From Candidatus Defluviibacillus avedoerensis (GTDB lineage Bacteria > Pseudomonadota > Gammaproteobacteria > Burkholderiales > Burkholderiaceae_C): a DNA stretch of 64,000 nt. The stretch is from contig JADJBS010000013.1 of the NCBI GenBank assembly GCA_016703665.1, forward strand, positions 62,001 through 126,000, in the 5' to 3' direction. The notes under the pieces are model-generated. The model saw only the letters and a list, made by a program, of their open reading frames with translations, was not told the origin of the DNA and ran no database searches. Positions 51,798 through 61,242 of the stretch are shown piece by piece (within the stretch, counting starts at the first letter, position 1; each line of letters opens with the position of its first letter). Position numbers and translations under genes: made by a program.

Positions 51798-53939
51798 ATG
51801 AAAACCATTCAATATTCCCTGGCTGACGGCATTGCCACCATCACGTTCGATGAACCCAATTCACCCGTCAACACCATGTGCCTGGATTGGCAAAAAGACC
51901 TGGGTATCGTCACGGCCCAGGTTCTCACCGACAAGGCGGCAATCAGAGGCATCGTGCTCGCGTCCAACAAGTCCACCTTCTTCGCGGGTGCAGACCTCAA
52001 AGGGTTGATGCGGTCCAAGGCAACGGATGGCCCTAAGGTCTTCGCTGAAATCGAGGCCATGAAGAAAAACTTCCGCACTTTGGAAACGCTGGGCGTGCCG
52101 GTGGTGAGTTGTATCAATGGGGCGGCGCTCGGTGGTGGTTGGGAAGTGGCCTTGGTTGGCCATTACCGGATTGCAGTGAACGACAAGAAAATTCAGCTTG
52201 GACTGCCTGAAATTACCCTTGGCTTGATTCCCGGGGCCAGTGGCATCACCAAAATGACCCGATTGCTTGGCCTGATGGGTGCGCAGCCTTACATTCTGGA
52301 AGCCAAACTCTTCAATCCTACCCATGCGATGGAACTTGGTTTGGTGCATGAACTGGTAGCCGACGCATCCCAATTGCGCGAGCGCGCTCTTGCCTTCATT
52401 GCGGCGAATCCCACGTCACAACACCCTTGGGACGACAAGGCCTACAAGATTCCGGGAGGAACACCTTCTAACCCGAAGATCGCAGCTGGATTGGTCGTGG
52501 CACCTGCCATGATGAAGAAGACCTCGCGTGGCTTGTACCCTGCGCCCGAGGCAGCTTTGTGTGCCATGGTGGAAGGTGCTCAGGTCGACTTTGATACTGC
52601 ATTGCGTATAGAAAGCCGGTATCTGGCACGCTTGGCCGTTGACCCTGTGGCCAAGAACATGGTCAACACCTTCTTCTTCAATATGAATGCGATCAAGTCG
52701 GGTCAAAGTCGCCCGAAAGATGTCCCGCGCTTCAAGCCGACCAAGGTGGGCGTTTTGGGTGCAGGAATGATGGGTGCTGGCATTGCCTATGCCCAGGCCA
52801 GCAAGGGTATTGCAACTGTACTCAAAGATGTGAGCCAAGAGAAAGCAGACTTGGGCAAAGCCTACAGCACCAAGATCACGCAGCCGCGTGTCGACAAGGG
52901 CCGCATGAGTCCGCACGACCAAGTTGCGCTTTTGTCGAGGATCACGGCCACTGACAAGGCGGTAGATTTGCAAGGCTGTGAGCTGATCATTGAGGCTGTG
53001 TTTGAGCAGCGTGACCTCAAGGCCAAGGTGACTCAGGAAGCCGAACCTATGCTCGCGACAGGTGGGTTTTTTGCCAGCAACACTTCCACATTGCCGATCA
53101 GCGGCTTGGCCAAGGCCAGCGCGAATGCCAGCAAGTTCATCGGTATCCACTTCTTCAGCCCAGTGGACAAGATGAAACTGGTGGAAATCATTCGCGGAGC
53201 CCAAACCGACGACGAGACGGTGGCGCGTGCTTATGACTATGTGCAGGCCTTGGGCAAGATACCGATTGTGGTCAACGATTCCCGCGGGTTTTACACCAGC
53301 CGGACTTTCGGCACTTTTGTGCTGGAAGGCATTTCCATGCTGGAGGAGGGCATTCCCGCCGCCGTGGTGGAGAACGCAGGCGTGCAGTGCGGCATGCCGG
53401 TCGGCCCTCTCACGGTGCTAGATCAAACCTCGCTTTCTTTGAGTGTCCATGTGATGGATCAGACCCAGGCCGACTACGCTGCTGAAGGCAAAACATGGGA
53501 GCCTGCACCCGGTCAAATGCTGGTGCAGCGCATGGTCAAAGAATTGAAACGACCAGGCCGAGCCGCAGGGGCCGGTTTTTATGACTACGCCGACGGCAAG
53601 AAGGTCCAACTTTGGCCAGGTTTGAAGGCCGAATTTGAAAAGCCCGGCATGGCATGGGACATGGCCACCTTGAAGGATCGCATTCTTTACCGCCAGTCGG
53701 TCGAGACCGCACGCTGCCTGGCGGAAGGCGTGCTGTCAAGCGTGCACGACGGCAACATTGGCTCCATCTTTGGGATCGGGTTTCCCGCCTGGACAGGTGG
53801 TGCGCTACAGTTCATTTACAGCATGGGTGTGGATGCGTTTGCCAAGCGTTGTGCAGAACTCGAGCAAAATTACGGTCCCCGCTTTGCACTGACCGATAAG
53901 GTCATTGCCTGTTTGAAGAAGCACCAGCCGATTTATTGA
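51798..53939 (+). CDS. Bifunctional enoyl-CoA hydratase/3-hydroxyacyl-CoA dehydrogenase
   Basis: FadB/FadJ-type multifunctional protein of 713 residues that hydrates enoyl-CoA and oxidises the hydroxyacyl-CoA with NAD. The hydratase half has the oxyanion-hole loops STFFAGADLKGLM and NGAALGGGWEVAL. The dehydrogenase half opens with the NAD motif GAGMMGAG (321-328). IGIHFFSPVDKMKLVEI follows with its catalytic His-Glu region, and NDSRGFYTSRTF. The gene is intact from its ATG to the stop. It lies between thiolase and a monofunctional hydratase, completing a full beta-oxidation set with the dehydrogenases and ETF. Confidence 0.93.
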   Translation: MKTIQYSLADGIATITFDEPNSPVNTMCLDWQKDLGIVTAQVLTDKAAIRGIVLASNKSTFFAGADLKGLMRSKATDGPKVFAEIEAMKKNFRTLETLGVPVVSCINGAALGGGWEVALVGHYRIAVNDKKIQLGLPEITLGLIPGASGITKMTRLLGLMGAQPYILEAKLFNPTHAMELGLVHELVADASQLRERALAFIAANPTSQHPWDDKAYKIPGGTPSNPKIAAGLVVAPAMMKKTSRGLYPAPEAALCAMVEGAQVDFDTALRIESRYLARLAVDPVAKNMVNTFFFNMNAIKSGQSRPKDVPRFKPTKVGVLGAGMMGAGIAYAQASKGIATVLKDVSQEKADLGKAYSTKITQPRVDKGRMSPHDQVALLSRITATDKAVDLQGCELIIEAVFEQRDLKAKVTQEAEPMLATGGFFASNTSTLPISGLAKASANASKFIGIHFFSPVDKMKLVEIIRGAQTDDETVARAYDYVQALGKIPIVVNDSRGFYTSRTFGTFVLEGISMLEEGIPAAVVENAGVQCGMPVGPLTVLDQTSLSLSVHVMDQTQADYAAEGKTWEPAPGQMLVQRMVKELKRPGRAAGAGFYDYADGKKVQLWPGLKAEFEKPGMAWDMATLKDRILYRQSVETARCLAEGVLSSVHDGNIGSIFGIGFPAWTGGALQFIYSMGVDAFAKRCAELEQNYGPRFALTDKVIACLKKHQPIY

Positions 53940-53945
53940 ACTGTC

Positions 53946-54755
53946 GTGGAGAAAATTGCCGTGGAAGATAAAACTGTTCTTTATGCTGAGCACGGTGCGG
54001 TTGCATTGCTCACCTTGAATCGCCCTGCAGCGCTCAACAGCTTTGTGCCTGCCATGCATGCGGATCTGGCGGACGGCTTGACTAGAGCGGAGTCTAACCC
54101 CGCCATCCGCGCCCTGGTCATCACGGGTGCTGGTCGTGGGTTTTGCGCCGGTGCCGATTTGTCGTCCTTTGATTTCACGCCCGGCCCGGGTTTAGTGGAA
54201 CGTGCCGACCCAGGTCCAGTGATCGAAAAGAATTTCAACCCCACCGTTCGCAGGCTTCAAGGCCTTCGCATGCCCACCATTGCTGCAGTGAACGGTGTCG
54301 CCGCTGGTGCTGGCGTTTCTTTAGCGATGACCTGTGACATCGCTATCGCAGCGCCCGCCGCCAGCTTTATACAGGCATTCAGCAAAATCGGTCTGATTCC
54401 TGATGCTGGAGGGACATGGTTTTTGCCTCAGCGTGTTGGTATCGCACGCGCATTGGCCCTGGCGATGACGGGTGACAAACTTGAAGCAGCCCGAGCCAAA
54501 GAGTGGGGAATGATTTGGGATATCGCCGATGATCCTGTGGCAGCGGCATTAGTGTTGGCACAAAAACTGGCGGTAATGCCTACACAGGCGATGGTTGCCA
54601 CACGCAAGGCCATGCGTGTTGGCGCGTCAAATACCTTAGACCAGCAATTGGATTTGGAGCGCGATACACAATCAGCATTGGGCCGAACGCATGACTATAT
54701 CGAGGGGGTGCTAGCGTTTTTGGAGAAACGACCGCCAGCGTTTAGGGGCATTTAG
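53946..54755 (+). CDS. Enoyl-CoA hydratase/isomerase family protein, PaaG-like
   Basis: Crotonase-fold protein of 269 residues. GRGFCAGADLSSFD and NGVAAGAGVSLAMTCDIAIA form the oxyanion hole. ASFIQAFSKIGLIPDAGGTWFLPQRVG has the Asp/Gly pattern characteristic of the PaaG isomerase group (1,2-epoxyphenylacetyl-CoA isomerase) rather than the Glu-Glu hydratases. It could thus serve double-bond isomerisation. The GTG start was chosen since it gives MEKIAVEDKTVLY and lies 6 bases after the previous stop; a second GTG five codons on is possible. Confidence 0.85.
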   Translation: MEKIAVEDKTVLYAEHGAVALLTLNRPAALNSFVPAMHADLADGLTRAESNPAIRALVITGAGRGFCAGADLSSFDFTPGPGLVERADPGPVIEKNFNPTVRRLQGLRMPTIAAVNGVAAGAGVSLAMTCDIAIAAPAASFIQAFSKIGLIPDAGGTWFLPQRVGIARALALAMTGDKLEAARAKEWGMIWDIADDPVAAALVLAQKLAVMPTQAMVATRKAMRVGASNTLDQQLDLERDTQSALGRTHDYIEGVLAFLEKRPPAFRGI

Positions 54756-54775
54756 ACTTCAAAACGGAGGGCAGT

Positions 54776-55342
54776 CTAAGGACTGCTACAAACCGTGATT
54801 GTGGAGCCAGTGCCATTTGACTGCTGAAGTTCAAACGGCCCCATCAAGACACTTTCTCCACTGTCTCTGACGGTGGCGCTCAGATTTGTACTGTTGATAT
54901 TCCCACTGGCAAACGTCAATGCCAAATGCGCGACGAGCGTGCTCACATCCACTTGTCCATCTGGCAAGATTCTGGTCGAACTGTAGGTTCCCAATAAATT
55001 GACCGTACCATCTGGCGCAATAGACCAGTCTCCCGCATACGTAAAAGCCTGACATGCTTTGCGCAAGTCAATTCTTTGTGTATCCAATGACAGAACGGCA
55101 TTTCTTAGAGCCGAAACAGAGGGACCGAAAACACTGGCGGCTCTCTCCGCGTTGGAGCCACCAAAGACTGCTGTGGGCATGCTCTGCGCACCTGAGTAAG
55201 TGATGGGAGCGAAGATCGGTGTAGTCGGTGAATTCGAGCCAATGCTTGGCCCGGTTCCAGTGCCGCCCGTACCCGGACCGCAACCTGTCAAGATTGCCAG
55301 CATCGCGAGCGCGATCAGCAGGGAGGTCTTAAGGGTTTTCAT
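54776..55342 (-). CDS. Predicted lipoprotein of unknown function
   Basis: 188-residue protein with a type II signal peptide (MKTLKTSLLIALAMLAILTGC; lipobox LTGC, lipidated Cys about residue 21) and a Gly/Thr/Pro-rich linker. The remaining 130 residues are probably beta-rich, ending TVCSSP. I recognise no family. GC content is lower than in the surrounding fatty-acid genes. The start overlaps the end of the upstream DUF6502 gene by 14 bases, so the two are a transcriptional pair. Another ATG four codons earlier is possible. Confidence 0.65.
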   Translation of the reverse strand: MKTLKTSLLIALAMLAILTGCGPGTGGTGTGPSIGSNSPTTPIFAPITYSGAQSMPTAVFGGSNAERAASVFGPSVSALRNAVLSLDTQRIDLRKACQAFTYAGDWSIAPDGTVNLLGTYSSTRILPDGQVDVSTLVAHLALTFASGNINSTNLSATVRDSGESVLMGPFELQQSNGTGSTITVCSSP

Positions 55343-56144
55343 TGGGGGCGGCATAAAAATAGCTACCGAAACGTACACGGTGCACACGTGGATCAACCGG
55401 ACAATTTGCAGCATCATGATCAAAGCGTGCTTGAGCTTCTTGCATGACGGTCTTGAATGTTTGTCGCCAAGCTTGTGCTGCAACAACATGCAGTTGCCTC
55501 GCAGACGCTTCGCTCAATTCATCAACAAAGATAGCTTGCTCCAGGAAGTTCTTATTGTCGTGCAAATTGGCGCATGCTGCGGCCAAATGATCATGTACGT
55601 TTGCTTGCAGCAATTGGACCATTTCCTCAAATCCCAGGCTCGGTGCGAATCCGTTCGTGACCATGCAGATCTTGCCATCTGCCTCAGTCACAATGCCTAA
55701 GCGGGTCAATTCGTCCAGAACGGCTTTAGGGCGAATATCACTGCTGATGCCTGCGACCAAAGCATCAAATGTGCCTGGACCTTCACCTCTGCTAAGTGCC
55801 AACGCAGTCCCGTCTTCTCCAATGAACTGACGATCAGTAAGCCAGCGGGCAACAATCTGGCTAGCCATGTTCAAGGCAGGTGCAAGTTCCGTCGCATCTT
55901 TGGAATTGTTTCGGGTCTTTATCCGAATATCACGTCGATGAACCCCAGAAAGCAAGCTCACTGCGCTGCCGGTCTTGACGGCGCCTGTTGTCTCCAATTC
56001 ATCCTGAGCAGCTTCGAGAAACACGCGTTTCAATGCAACAGAAAAGGCCGGATAGGCAACCCCATTTCGCAATAAAAGGCGCACCAATGGCTTGAGAAGT
56101 CGCAGTGCGCTCTCAAGAACAATGGTTGAGCGAGAAATTTGCAT
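55329..56144 (-). CDS. DUF6502 family protein
   Basis: 271-residue cytoplasmic protein of unknown function. The start MQISRSTIVLESALRLLKPLVRLLLRNGVAYPAFSVALKRVFLEAAQDEL and SGVHRRDIRIKTRN are the recognisable core of the family, which looks like a winged-helix or helical DNA-binding region. The C-terminal half (AHDLHDNKNFLEQAIFVDELSEASARQLHVVAAQAWRQTFKTVM) is helical. The chosen start is the family start; an earlier in-frame ATG at 56189 overlaps a palindromic promoter element. It is coupled to the lipoprotein gene. Confidence 0.72.
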   Translation of the reverse strand: MQISRSTIVLESALRLLKPLVRLLLRNGVAYPAFSVALKRVFLEAAQDELETTGAVKTGSAVSLLSGVHRRDIRIKTRNNSKDATELAPALNMASQIVARWLTDRQFIGEDGTALALSRGEGPGTFDALVAGISSDIRPKAVLDELTRLGIVTEADGKICMVTNGFAPSLGFEEMVQLLQANVHDHLAAACANLHDNKNFLEQAIFVDELSEASARQLHVVAAQAWRQTFKTVMQEAQARFDHDAANCPVDPRVHRVRFGSYFYAAPNENP

Positions 56145-56167
56145 GAATGAGTTGCGAAATCGTGTTT

Positions 56168-56186
56168 TGTGGGATATTATTCCACA
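56168..56186. promoter_or_regulatory. Near-palindrome upstream of DUF6502
   Basis: TGTGGGATA, a T, and TATTCCACA pair with a single mismatch, 24 bases before the DUF6502 start. It may be an operator, possibly for self-regulation by the encoded protein. The 250-base gap around it contains nothing else I can name. Confidence 0.35.
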
Positions 56187-56394
56187 CACGATTCAAAGAA
56201 TCCACTTCCAAAGTGCTTTTGAAACGGGCAAACAGGCAATGTGTTCCCGGCTGACAACAGTGTCAGGCAGGGGTAGGCAGTGCAAGTTTTGCAGGTGGGT
56301 TCTGTGGGTTTTCCAAGGAGACGTCGGCTTTGCGAGGGCTGACGGGGTGGGGAAGGGGGTGTGCACCTAACGCACACGGGTAGGGACGCAGCCG

Positions 56395-57546
56395 CTACAG
56401 CCGTAGCGGCTGCGCATAACCCGTCATTTCCAGATAGCCATAGCCAATCCGCCGATGGCTGCTGTCCACCAATTCACTGAGACCCTCCCAGTAAATAGCG
56501 CCTGTGCTTGCGCGACTGTCGAGTTCCTGATTTTCGACAAGGGCTCTAACGGTGTACAAGCCCATCGGTGTGCGGACCTGCCATTCAACCGGATATCTGG
56601 CTTCGCTCTTGGGGCTTTTCCAAAATTTAACGGGCTGGAAGATGACATCGCCGCGGTTGAATGCATCAGTTCTCTCTTCGTCCGAACGTTTGGCCATGGA
56701 ATTTTTGGCGCGCCTCAATGAACCACCATCCCAAAGCGCAGCCCCCGATTTGTCTCGTATCTGAAAGGCGGTCAATGCACTGCCGTTGTCCAGATTCATG
56801 CCGATCCAGTCCCAGCCAACAGCATCGGGGTGAAGCATTTCGTTGCTCCACTCATGGTCCAACCAAGCGCTTCCCTGAATTTGCTGCGATTTTCCCTGAA
56901 TGCTGAGCTTGCCTTCAACAGACAACTGAGGCTGGCTGTAGTAGAAGCTGGTTTGCGAAGCCTGCGGTCCTTTGCGCGACAAGCCCTCATAGCCTTGCAG
57001 CATGACAGATTGACTCGTCTGCAAGCTCAAATCCAGGCCAAACAGCTGGGTAGCCACCAGTGCTCGGTATACGCTGCTGTTGGTTTCTGAGCGGCCGGGT
57101 TCGCGTTTGAGTGACCAATCCCGTAACTCCACCTGCGTGGTGCGAAGCCCAGCGGAGGCGATGTCCGTTGCCGGGACGTTTGAAGATCTGGCTATACGCT
57201 GGTCGTGCCAGAACTTGCCTTTCTTGATATCAGTGATGGCTGCATGGGCAAAGATCAAGTGTTTGGCGGCAAAGCTGGATTTCATCTCTTGTGTACTTTC
57301 AACAAGAGAACGAAAAAAGGTGACCTGAAAACCGTACTCGGGTGGCGCATCCCGTGATTTGTCCTGTGCACGTGCCATTCCAGTCACGTACCACCATTCG
57401 GTTTTTGCATCGAGATGGGCACCGAAATCCCGAGGGAATTCCAGCGCGCGGATGGGCAGTGCTGGCCTGCTACCGGCACCGAAACTTGGCATACCTACCA
57501 GCGCACCACCCGCACCCGTCAGCAAAGAGCGTCGCCGCAAATCCAT
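56395..57546 (-). CDS. AttH/CrtC-type lipocalin-like protein with Tat signal
   Basis: 383-residue exported protein of the AttH/carotenoid-hydratase superfamily. A twin-arginine start (MDLRRRSLLTGAGGALVG) is followed by DFGAHLDAKTEWWYVTGMA, the strand with the conserved WWYVTG motif. FRSLVESTQ, AWLDHEWSNEMLHPDAVGWDWIGMNLDNGSALTAFQIRD and GYGYLEMTGYAQPL follow. Its ATG shares a base with the stop of the permease gene (TGATG), so the two are translationally coupled. The equivalent Agrobacterium att genes (attE-attH) have the same order. A periplasmic lipid-handling job is plausible but not shown. Confidence 0.85.
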   Translation of the reverse strand: MDLRRRSLLTGAGGALVGMPSFGAGSRPALPIRALEFPRDFGAHLDAKTEWWYVTGMARAQDKSRDAPPEYGFQVTFFRSLVESTQEMKSSFAAKHLIFAHAAITDIKKGKFWHDQRIARSSNVPATDIASAGLRTTQVELRDWSLKREPGRSETNSSVYRALVATQLFGLDLSLQTSQSVMLQGYEGLSRKGPQASQTSFYYSQPQLSVEGKLSIQGKSQQIQGSAWLDHEWSNEMLHPDAVGWDWIGMNLDNGSALTAFQIRDKSGAALWDGGSLRRAKNSMAKRSDEERTDAFNRGDVIFQPVKFWKSPKSEARYPVEWQVRTPMGLYTVRALVENQELDSRASTGAIYWEGLSELVDSSHRRIGYGYLEMTGYAQPLRL

Positions 57547-60263
57547 CACCAGTCCTCCTTCACGGCAAGTACCGCGTCTTGACCTGCCGCAGCCCGACCG
57601 GCCAGCCATGCGGTAAGGGTGCCAGCCACCACCACGGCAAGGCAAAGCAGTGAAAGCCGTATCCAGGGGAGCACCATCTCCATGGTCCAGTGAAAGCTTT
57701 GGGGGTTGATCACATGCACAAGCACCACTGCGACAGCGATACCTAACAGCAAACCGGCGGCTGCACCAATGCCCGTCCAGACCAGTCCTTCGCCTGCGAC
57801 GAGTTGCAGGATCTGGGTGCGTGTCAGGCCCAGATGTGTCAGTAAACCAAACTCCTTGCGTCGCGCCAGTGCCTGCGCACTGAACGACGCAGCGACGCCG
57901 AAAAGTCCAATGGCAATGGCCACAGCTTGTAGCCAATAGGTAACGGCAAAAGTGCGGTCGAAAATCTGGAGTGACACATCCCGCAGTTGTGCTGTCGTGG
58001 CAAATTCAAGCAACTGCGCCGTGTCTCCACCCACGGTGTTACCCGCCTTGTTTTCGATCAGACTGAACTCTTCGGCCAGCTTGCGAATGCGATTTTGCAT
58101 TTCTGTCGCACTGCTGTCTTGCGCCAGCCATAAGGCCAAGTCATTGATGCGCGTGTCACCGCTCAATCGAACAAAGTCTGTGGTGTCGATTGCCATGCTT
58201 CCATGTTGTCGAGCATAGTCGCGCCAGATGCCTGCAACGAAATAGTTGGCACCCAGAACGGGAGCCAGCGAGCCAGACCCTTCCAGCTTGAATGCTTTGG
58301 CCGGATTGAAATACCCACCAAGCTTCAGCCTGTACAAATCGGCCATCGCTTCACTGATGTAGAGAGGCACAGCTTCTTTGGCCTCTGCAGGCAGCGGCAA
58401 TGCCAGCCCCAGCAACGGTAGATTGGGCTTGGGAGCCTGCGCTGTGCTTTGGGGCCCGTGCAATGGGCGGGCAATCAGGGTGACCGGCGGTTGGATGGGC
58501 GAAAGCTGCAAACTGACAATGCGCACTGGCGCTACCTTGGTGATGCCCTTTAATCCGCCAATGCCTTGTACCAGTTCTGGGCCAAGGAAAGCGGCGTCAC
58601 TCGCGCTGGCTGATTTGGCTGTCCTCACATACAAGTCAGCCGGCAAAACCTGGCCTAACCAGTCGCTCACCGATTGCCGGAAGCTCGTCACCATCACGGT
58701 GAGGGCCACGGCCAGACTCAATGACGCCACCACCCCGCTGATGGCCACCGCCGCAGTTTGCCGCTGGCGCCTTGCACGCTCAACAGCCAGCAAGGGAAGC
58801 AATGTTCCATTCAACAATGGGCTGATGGCGCCGTAAACGCTTGCCACCAGCATCGGCAAAGAGTTGATCCCACCCATCAGCAAGAGCGCGACCGAAGCGT
58901 AGGCCGCCAATGGCAGGCCCCCTATGGGCGGTACCATGGCTAGGCCCCCAGCGAGCGCGATCAAGCTCATGCTGACGATGTGATGGCGCCAGCTCAGTGG
59001 CGCTTGTATTCCGAGTCCTTTCAACGTCTGTGCGGGTGGCATTTGTTGCGCCTGGCGAGCCGGCCACCAGCCTCCCGCAAGTGCTGCAAGAACACCCAGC
59101 AATCCGTAGACAGAGGCCGCTTCGAGGCTCCATTGCAGTGGAGGCGACGAGGCAGAAAAATAGCCTCCACCGAGATCGCCCCCAAGCACATGCAACGCCA
59201 GGCTGGCCAGCCCCGTGCCCAGCGCCAAGCCCAGCAGACTGCCAAACGAGCCGAGCATGAACGACTCGTATAAGACCAGCCTCAGTCGCTCACCTGGGGT
59301 GAGCCCCAATACGCCCAACAACGCAAACTGCTGGGCGCGCTTGGCCACGCTCAGCGCTAGCACCGAAAATACCAGAAATGCTCCTGTAAACAGGGCGACC
59401 AGCGACAACACCGTCAAGTTCACTCGGTATGCACTCGACATAGAATGGATGCGTTGGTCCATGTCGCCGGGTTCAACCACCGTCACCTGCCCGGCAAAGC
59501 CAGTCAAGAGCGCTGCATCGCGCAAAAAGGCCGCACGGTCTGCACCCGGTATCAGTGTTAAATCGATTCGGCTGAGTATCCCGAGTTTGCCAAACTGCTC
59601 TTGCACCGCGCCAATGTCCATCACCACCAGGGCAGGGCCGCCGCTGGTGACATGCCCCGCGACCTGGAATTCAAGTACACGCATGCCGCTTTGTAGATAA
59701 AGTCGTTCACGCTTGGCATTGCCGACCAATGGCGCATCTCCAGCTGTTGCTGTATTGCCGAATGCGGGCGGCTTGCTTGATATCAATTGCCGTGCGCTGG
59801 TGTTTAAAAACACGGCGTCTGGCGCGAAGATGGACAGCCTGTGGTCTGTGTCCGCAATATCCCCGCCTTCCATAGGGGCCGGGACAGGGATCACTTCTGG
59901 GTTGATGCTACCCAAGGTAAGGGCATCCACGCCCAGCACCCGCAGGGCTTGTTTTTCGCCACTGTCTGTGACGGCGTAGGTGCTGATTTCCACCACAGGC
60001 GTGATCGCCTGAATAGACGGGTGACGAGCCAGTTCGCCATACAGTGCCTCGTCAAAGCCCGAAGAAACCGCGCGCAACGACAAGTCTGGTTGGCCGTTGA
60101 CTGAGCGCACGGCACGCGCAAACTCAGTCTGGGCCGAGGCATTGATCAAGTGAACTGAGAACGCCAAGGCCACACCCAACATTACGGCCACGACCGCCGC
60201 AGCATTGCGCCAGGGGTGATGGCGAAGCTCTTGCCACGAAAAGCTGGTCAACAGGCGCCGCAT
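57546..60263 (-). CDS. FtsX-like ABC permease (AttF/AttG-type)
   Basis: 905-residue integral membrane protein with the MacB/FtsX layout. An N-terminal helix (WRNAAAVVAVMLGVALAFSVHLINASA), a long periplasmic domain with no cysteine pair, then helices VLSLVALFTGAFLVFSVLALSVAKRAQQFALLGVLGLTPGERLRLVL and a repeated second FtsX unit (TYWLQAVAIAIGLFGVAASFSAQALARRKEFGLLTHLGLTRTQILQLVAGEG). Two FtsX units in one chain mean it can form the whole channel alone. The start MRRLLTSFSWQEL was preferred over a longer frame that overlaps the ATPase gene. It belongs with the upstream ATPase and the downstream AttH protein. Confidence 0.87.
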   Translation of the reverse strand: MRRLLTSFSWQELRHHPWRNAAAVVAVMLGVALAFSVHLINASAQTEFARAVRSVNGQPDLSLRAVSSGFDEALYGELARHPSIQAITPVVEISTYAVTDSGEKQALRVLGVDALTLGSINPEVIPVPAPMEGGDIADTDHRLSIFAPDAVFLNTSARQLISSKPPAFGNTATAGDAPLVGNAKRERLYLQSGMRVLEFQVAGHVTSGGPALVVMDIGAVQEQFGKLGILSRIDLTLIPGADRAAFLRDAALLTGFAGQVTVVEPGDMDQRIHSMSSAYRVNLTVLSLVALFTGAFLVFSVLALSVAKRAQQFALLGVLGLTPGERLRLVLYESFMLGSFGSLLGLALGTGLASLALHVLGGDLGGGYFSASSPPLQWSLEAASVYGLLGVLAALAGGWWPARQAQQMPPAQTLKGLGIQAPLSWRHHIVSMSLIALAGGLAMVPPIGGLPLAAYASVALLLMGGINSLPMLVASVYGAISPLLNGTLLPLLAVERARRQRQTAAVAISGVVASLSLAVALTVMVTSFRQSVSDWLGQVLPADLYVRTAKSASASDAAFLGPELVQGIGGLKGITKVAPVRIVSLQLSPIQPPVTLIARPLHGPQSTAQAPKPNLPLLGLALPLPAEAKEAVPLYISEAMADLYRLKLGGYFNPAKAFKLEGSGSLAPVLGANYFVAGIWRDYARQHGSMAIDTTDFVRLSGDTRINDLALWLAQDSSATEMQNRIRKLAEEFSLIENKAGNTVGGDTAQLLEFATTAQLRDVSLQIFDRTFAVTYWLQAVAIAIGLFGVAASFSAQALARRKEFGLLTHLGLTRTQILQLVAGEGLVWTGIGAAAGLLLGIAVAVVLVHVINPQSFHWTMEMVLPWIRLSLLCLAVVVAGTLTAWLAGRAAAGQDAVLAVKEDW

Positions 60264-60300
60264 AGGCGAGCTGAACCGGCTGGGCTGCGCGACCTCGTGC

Positions 60301-61215
60301 TTAACCACGACCGCGCTCTGCCATGACGTGCAAGCGGGCAGCTGAATCCCCATACGCAGAGCGGTCAGTTTCCGATAGGGGAACCAGGGTTTGAGGGGGC
60401 TCTTGCACGCGGGCCTTTAACTGCTGGCGACTGGCGCTGTAAAGGCCATCTGGTCGCAAAATCAGAACCCGGTCAGCACGGCCAGCGACTGATTCTGAAT
60501 GCGTGGCCAGTATCAGCGACGCGGCATGCTCACGCGTCTGGGCGACCAGACTGTCCAGCACTTTGGTTGCTGTGCTGGAATCGACATTGCCAGTGGGTTC
60601 GTCTGCCAGCAACAAAGGCGGGCGGTGAATCAGCGCCCGGGCAATGGCCACGCGCTGTAATTGCCCGCCGCTCAGTTGTTGCGGCAAGCGTGTGCCAAAG
60701 CCGTCAAGCCCAACGGACTCCAGCGCGGCGTCCACGCGCAGTGGCAGGGCAGGGTCTTTGCCCTGACCAAGCAGCAGCAATGGCAGTGCCACATTTTGAG
60801 CCACGCTCAAATGGGGCAGCACATGAAAGGCTTGAAACACAAAGCCAGTTGCCCTTCTGCGCAGCAAGGCTCGTGCAGTGTCACTCAGCTTACCAAGGTC
60901 GATACCACCCAGGCGTACCGATCCACTGTCCCAGGTATCCAGTCCGGCCAGACAGTTCAACAGGGTGGATTTGCCGACACCGGATTCACCTACGATAGCC
61001 ACAAATTCACCTGGCAGAACCGACAGATCGATTTGGGAAAAAACAGGAACGTTGCCATAATTTTTCGTCAATCCCTTGACACGCAACACTGCGACTGCTG
61101 CTGCACCGGCGGTTGACGCCTGCACGATCTCAGTAGCCGTGTGCCGCTCTGGCGGCACCTGCCGTCTGGGGGGGGCACCCTCTGAGGGGTGCACTGTTCC
61201 GGGTAATGGTTGCAA
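60301..61215 (-). CDS. LolD/MacB-type ABC ATPase
   Basis: ATPase of the lipoprotein/peptide-export class, about 230 residues of core with Walker A GESGVGKST, signature LSGGQLQRVAIARALIH, Walker B LLLADEPTGNVDSST and H-loop ATHSESVAG. The first 40 or so residues (MQPLPGTVHPSEGAPPRRQV) are not conserved and are encoded by sequence rich in G-runs resembling the repeat element, so translation may begin later, for example at the GTG giving MLRVKGLTKNYG near 61089. The C-terminal 50 residues beyond ILRPDGLYS are also an extension. The FtsX-type permease follows. Confidence 0.87.
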   Translation of the reverse strand: MQPLPGTVHPSEGAPPRRQVPPERHTATEIVQASTAGAAAVAVLRVKGLTKNYGNVPVFSQIDLSVLPGEFVAIVGESGVGKSTLLNCLAGLDTWDSGSVRLGGIDLGKLSDTARALLRRRATGFVFQAFHVLPHLSVAQNVALPLLLLGQGKDPALPLRVDAALESVGLDGFGTRLPQQLSGGQLQRVAIARALIHRPPLLLADEPTGNVDSSTATKVLDSLVAQTREHAASLILATHSESVAGRADRVLILRPDGLYSASRQQLKARVQEPPQTLVPLSETDRSAYGDSAARLHVMAERGRG

Positions 61216-61242
61216 TTGCGGCCTGCTTTGTTCAGTTCATTG

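Noticed and set aside
52416..53204. Minus-strand open frame opposite the FadJ-like gene
   Set aside because: Antisense to an intact, fully aligned gene; no homology seen.
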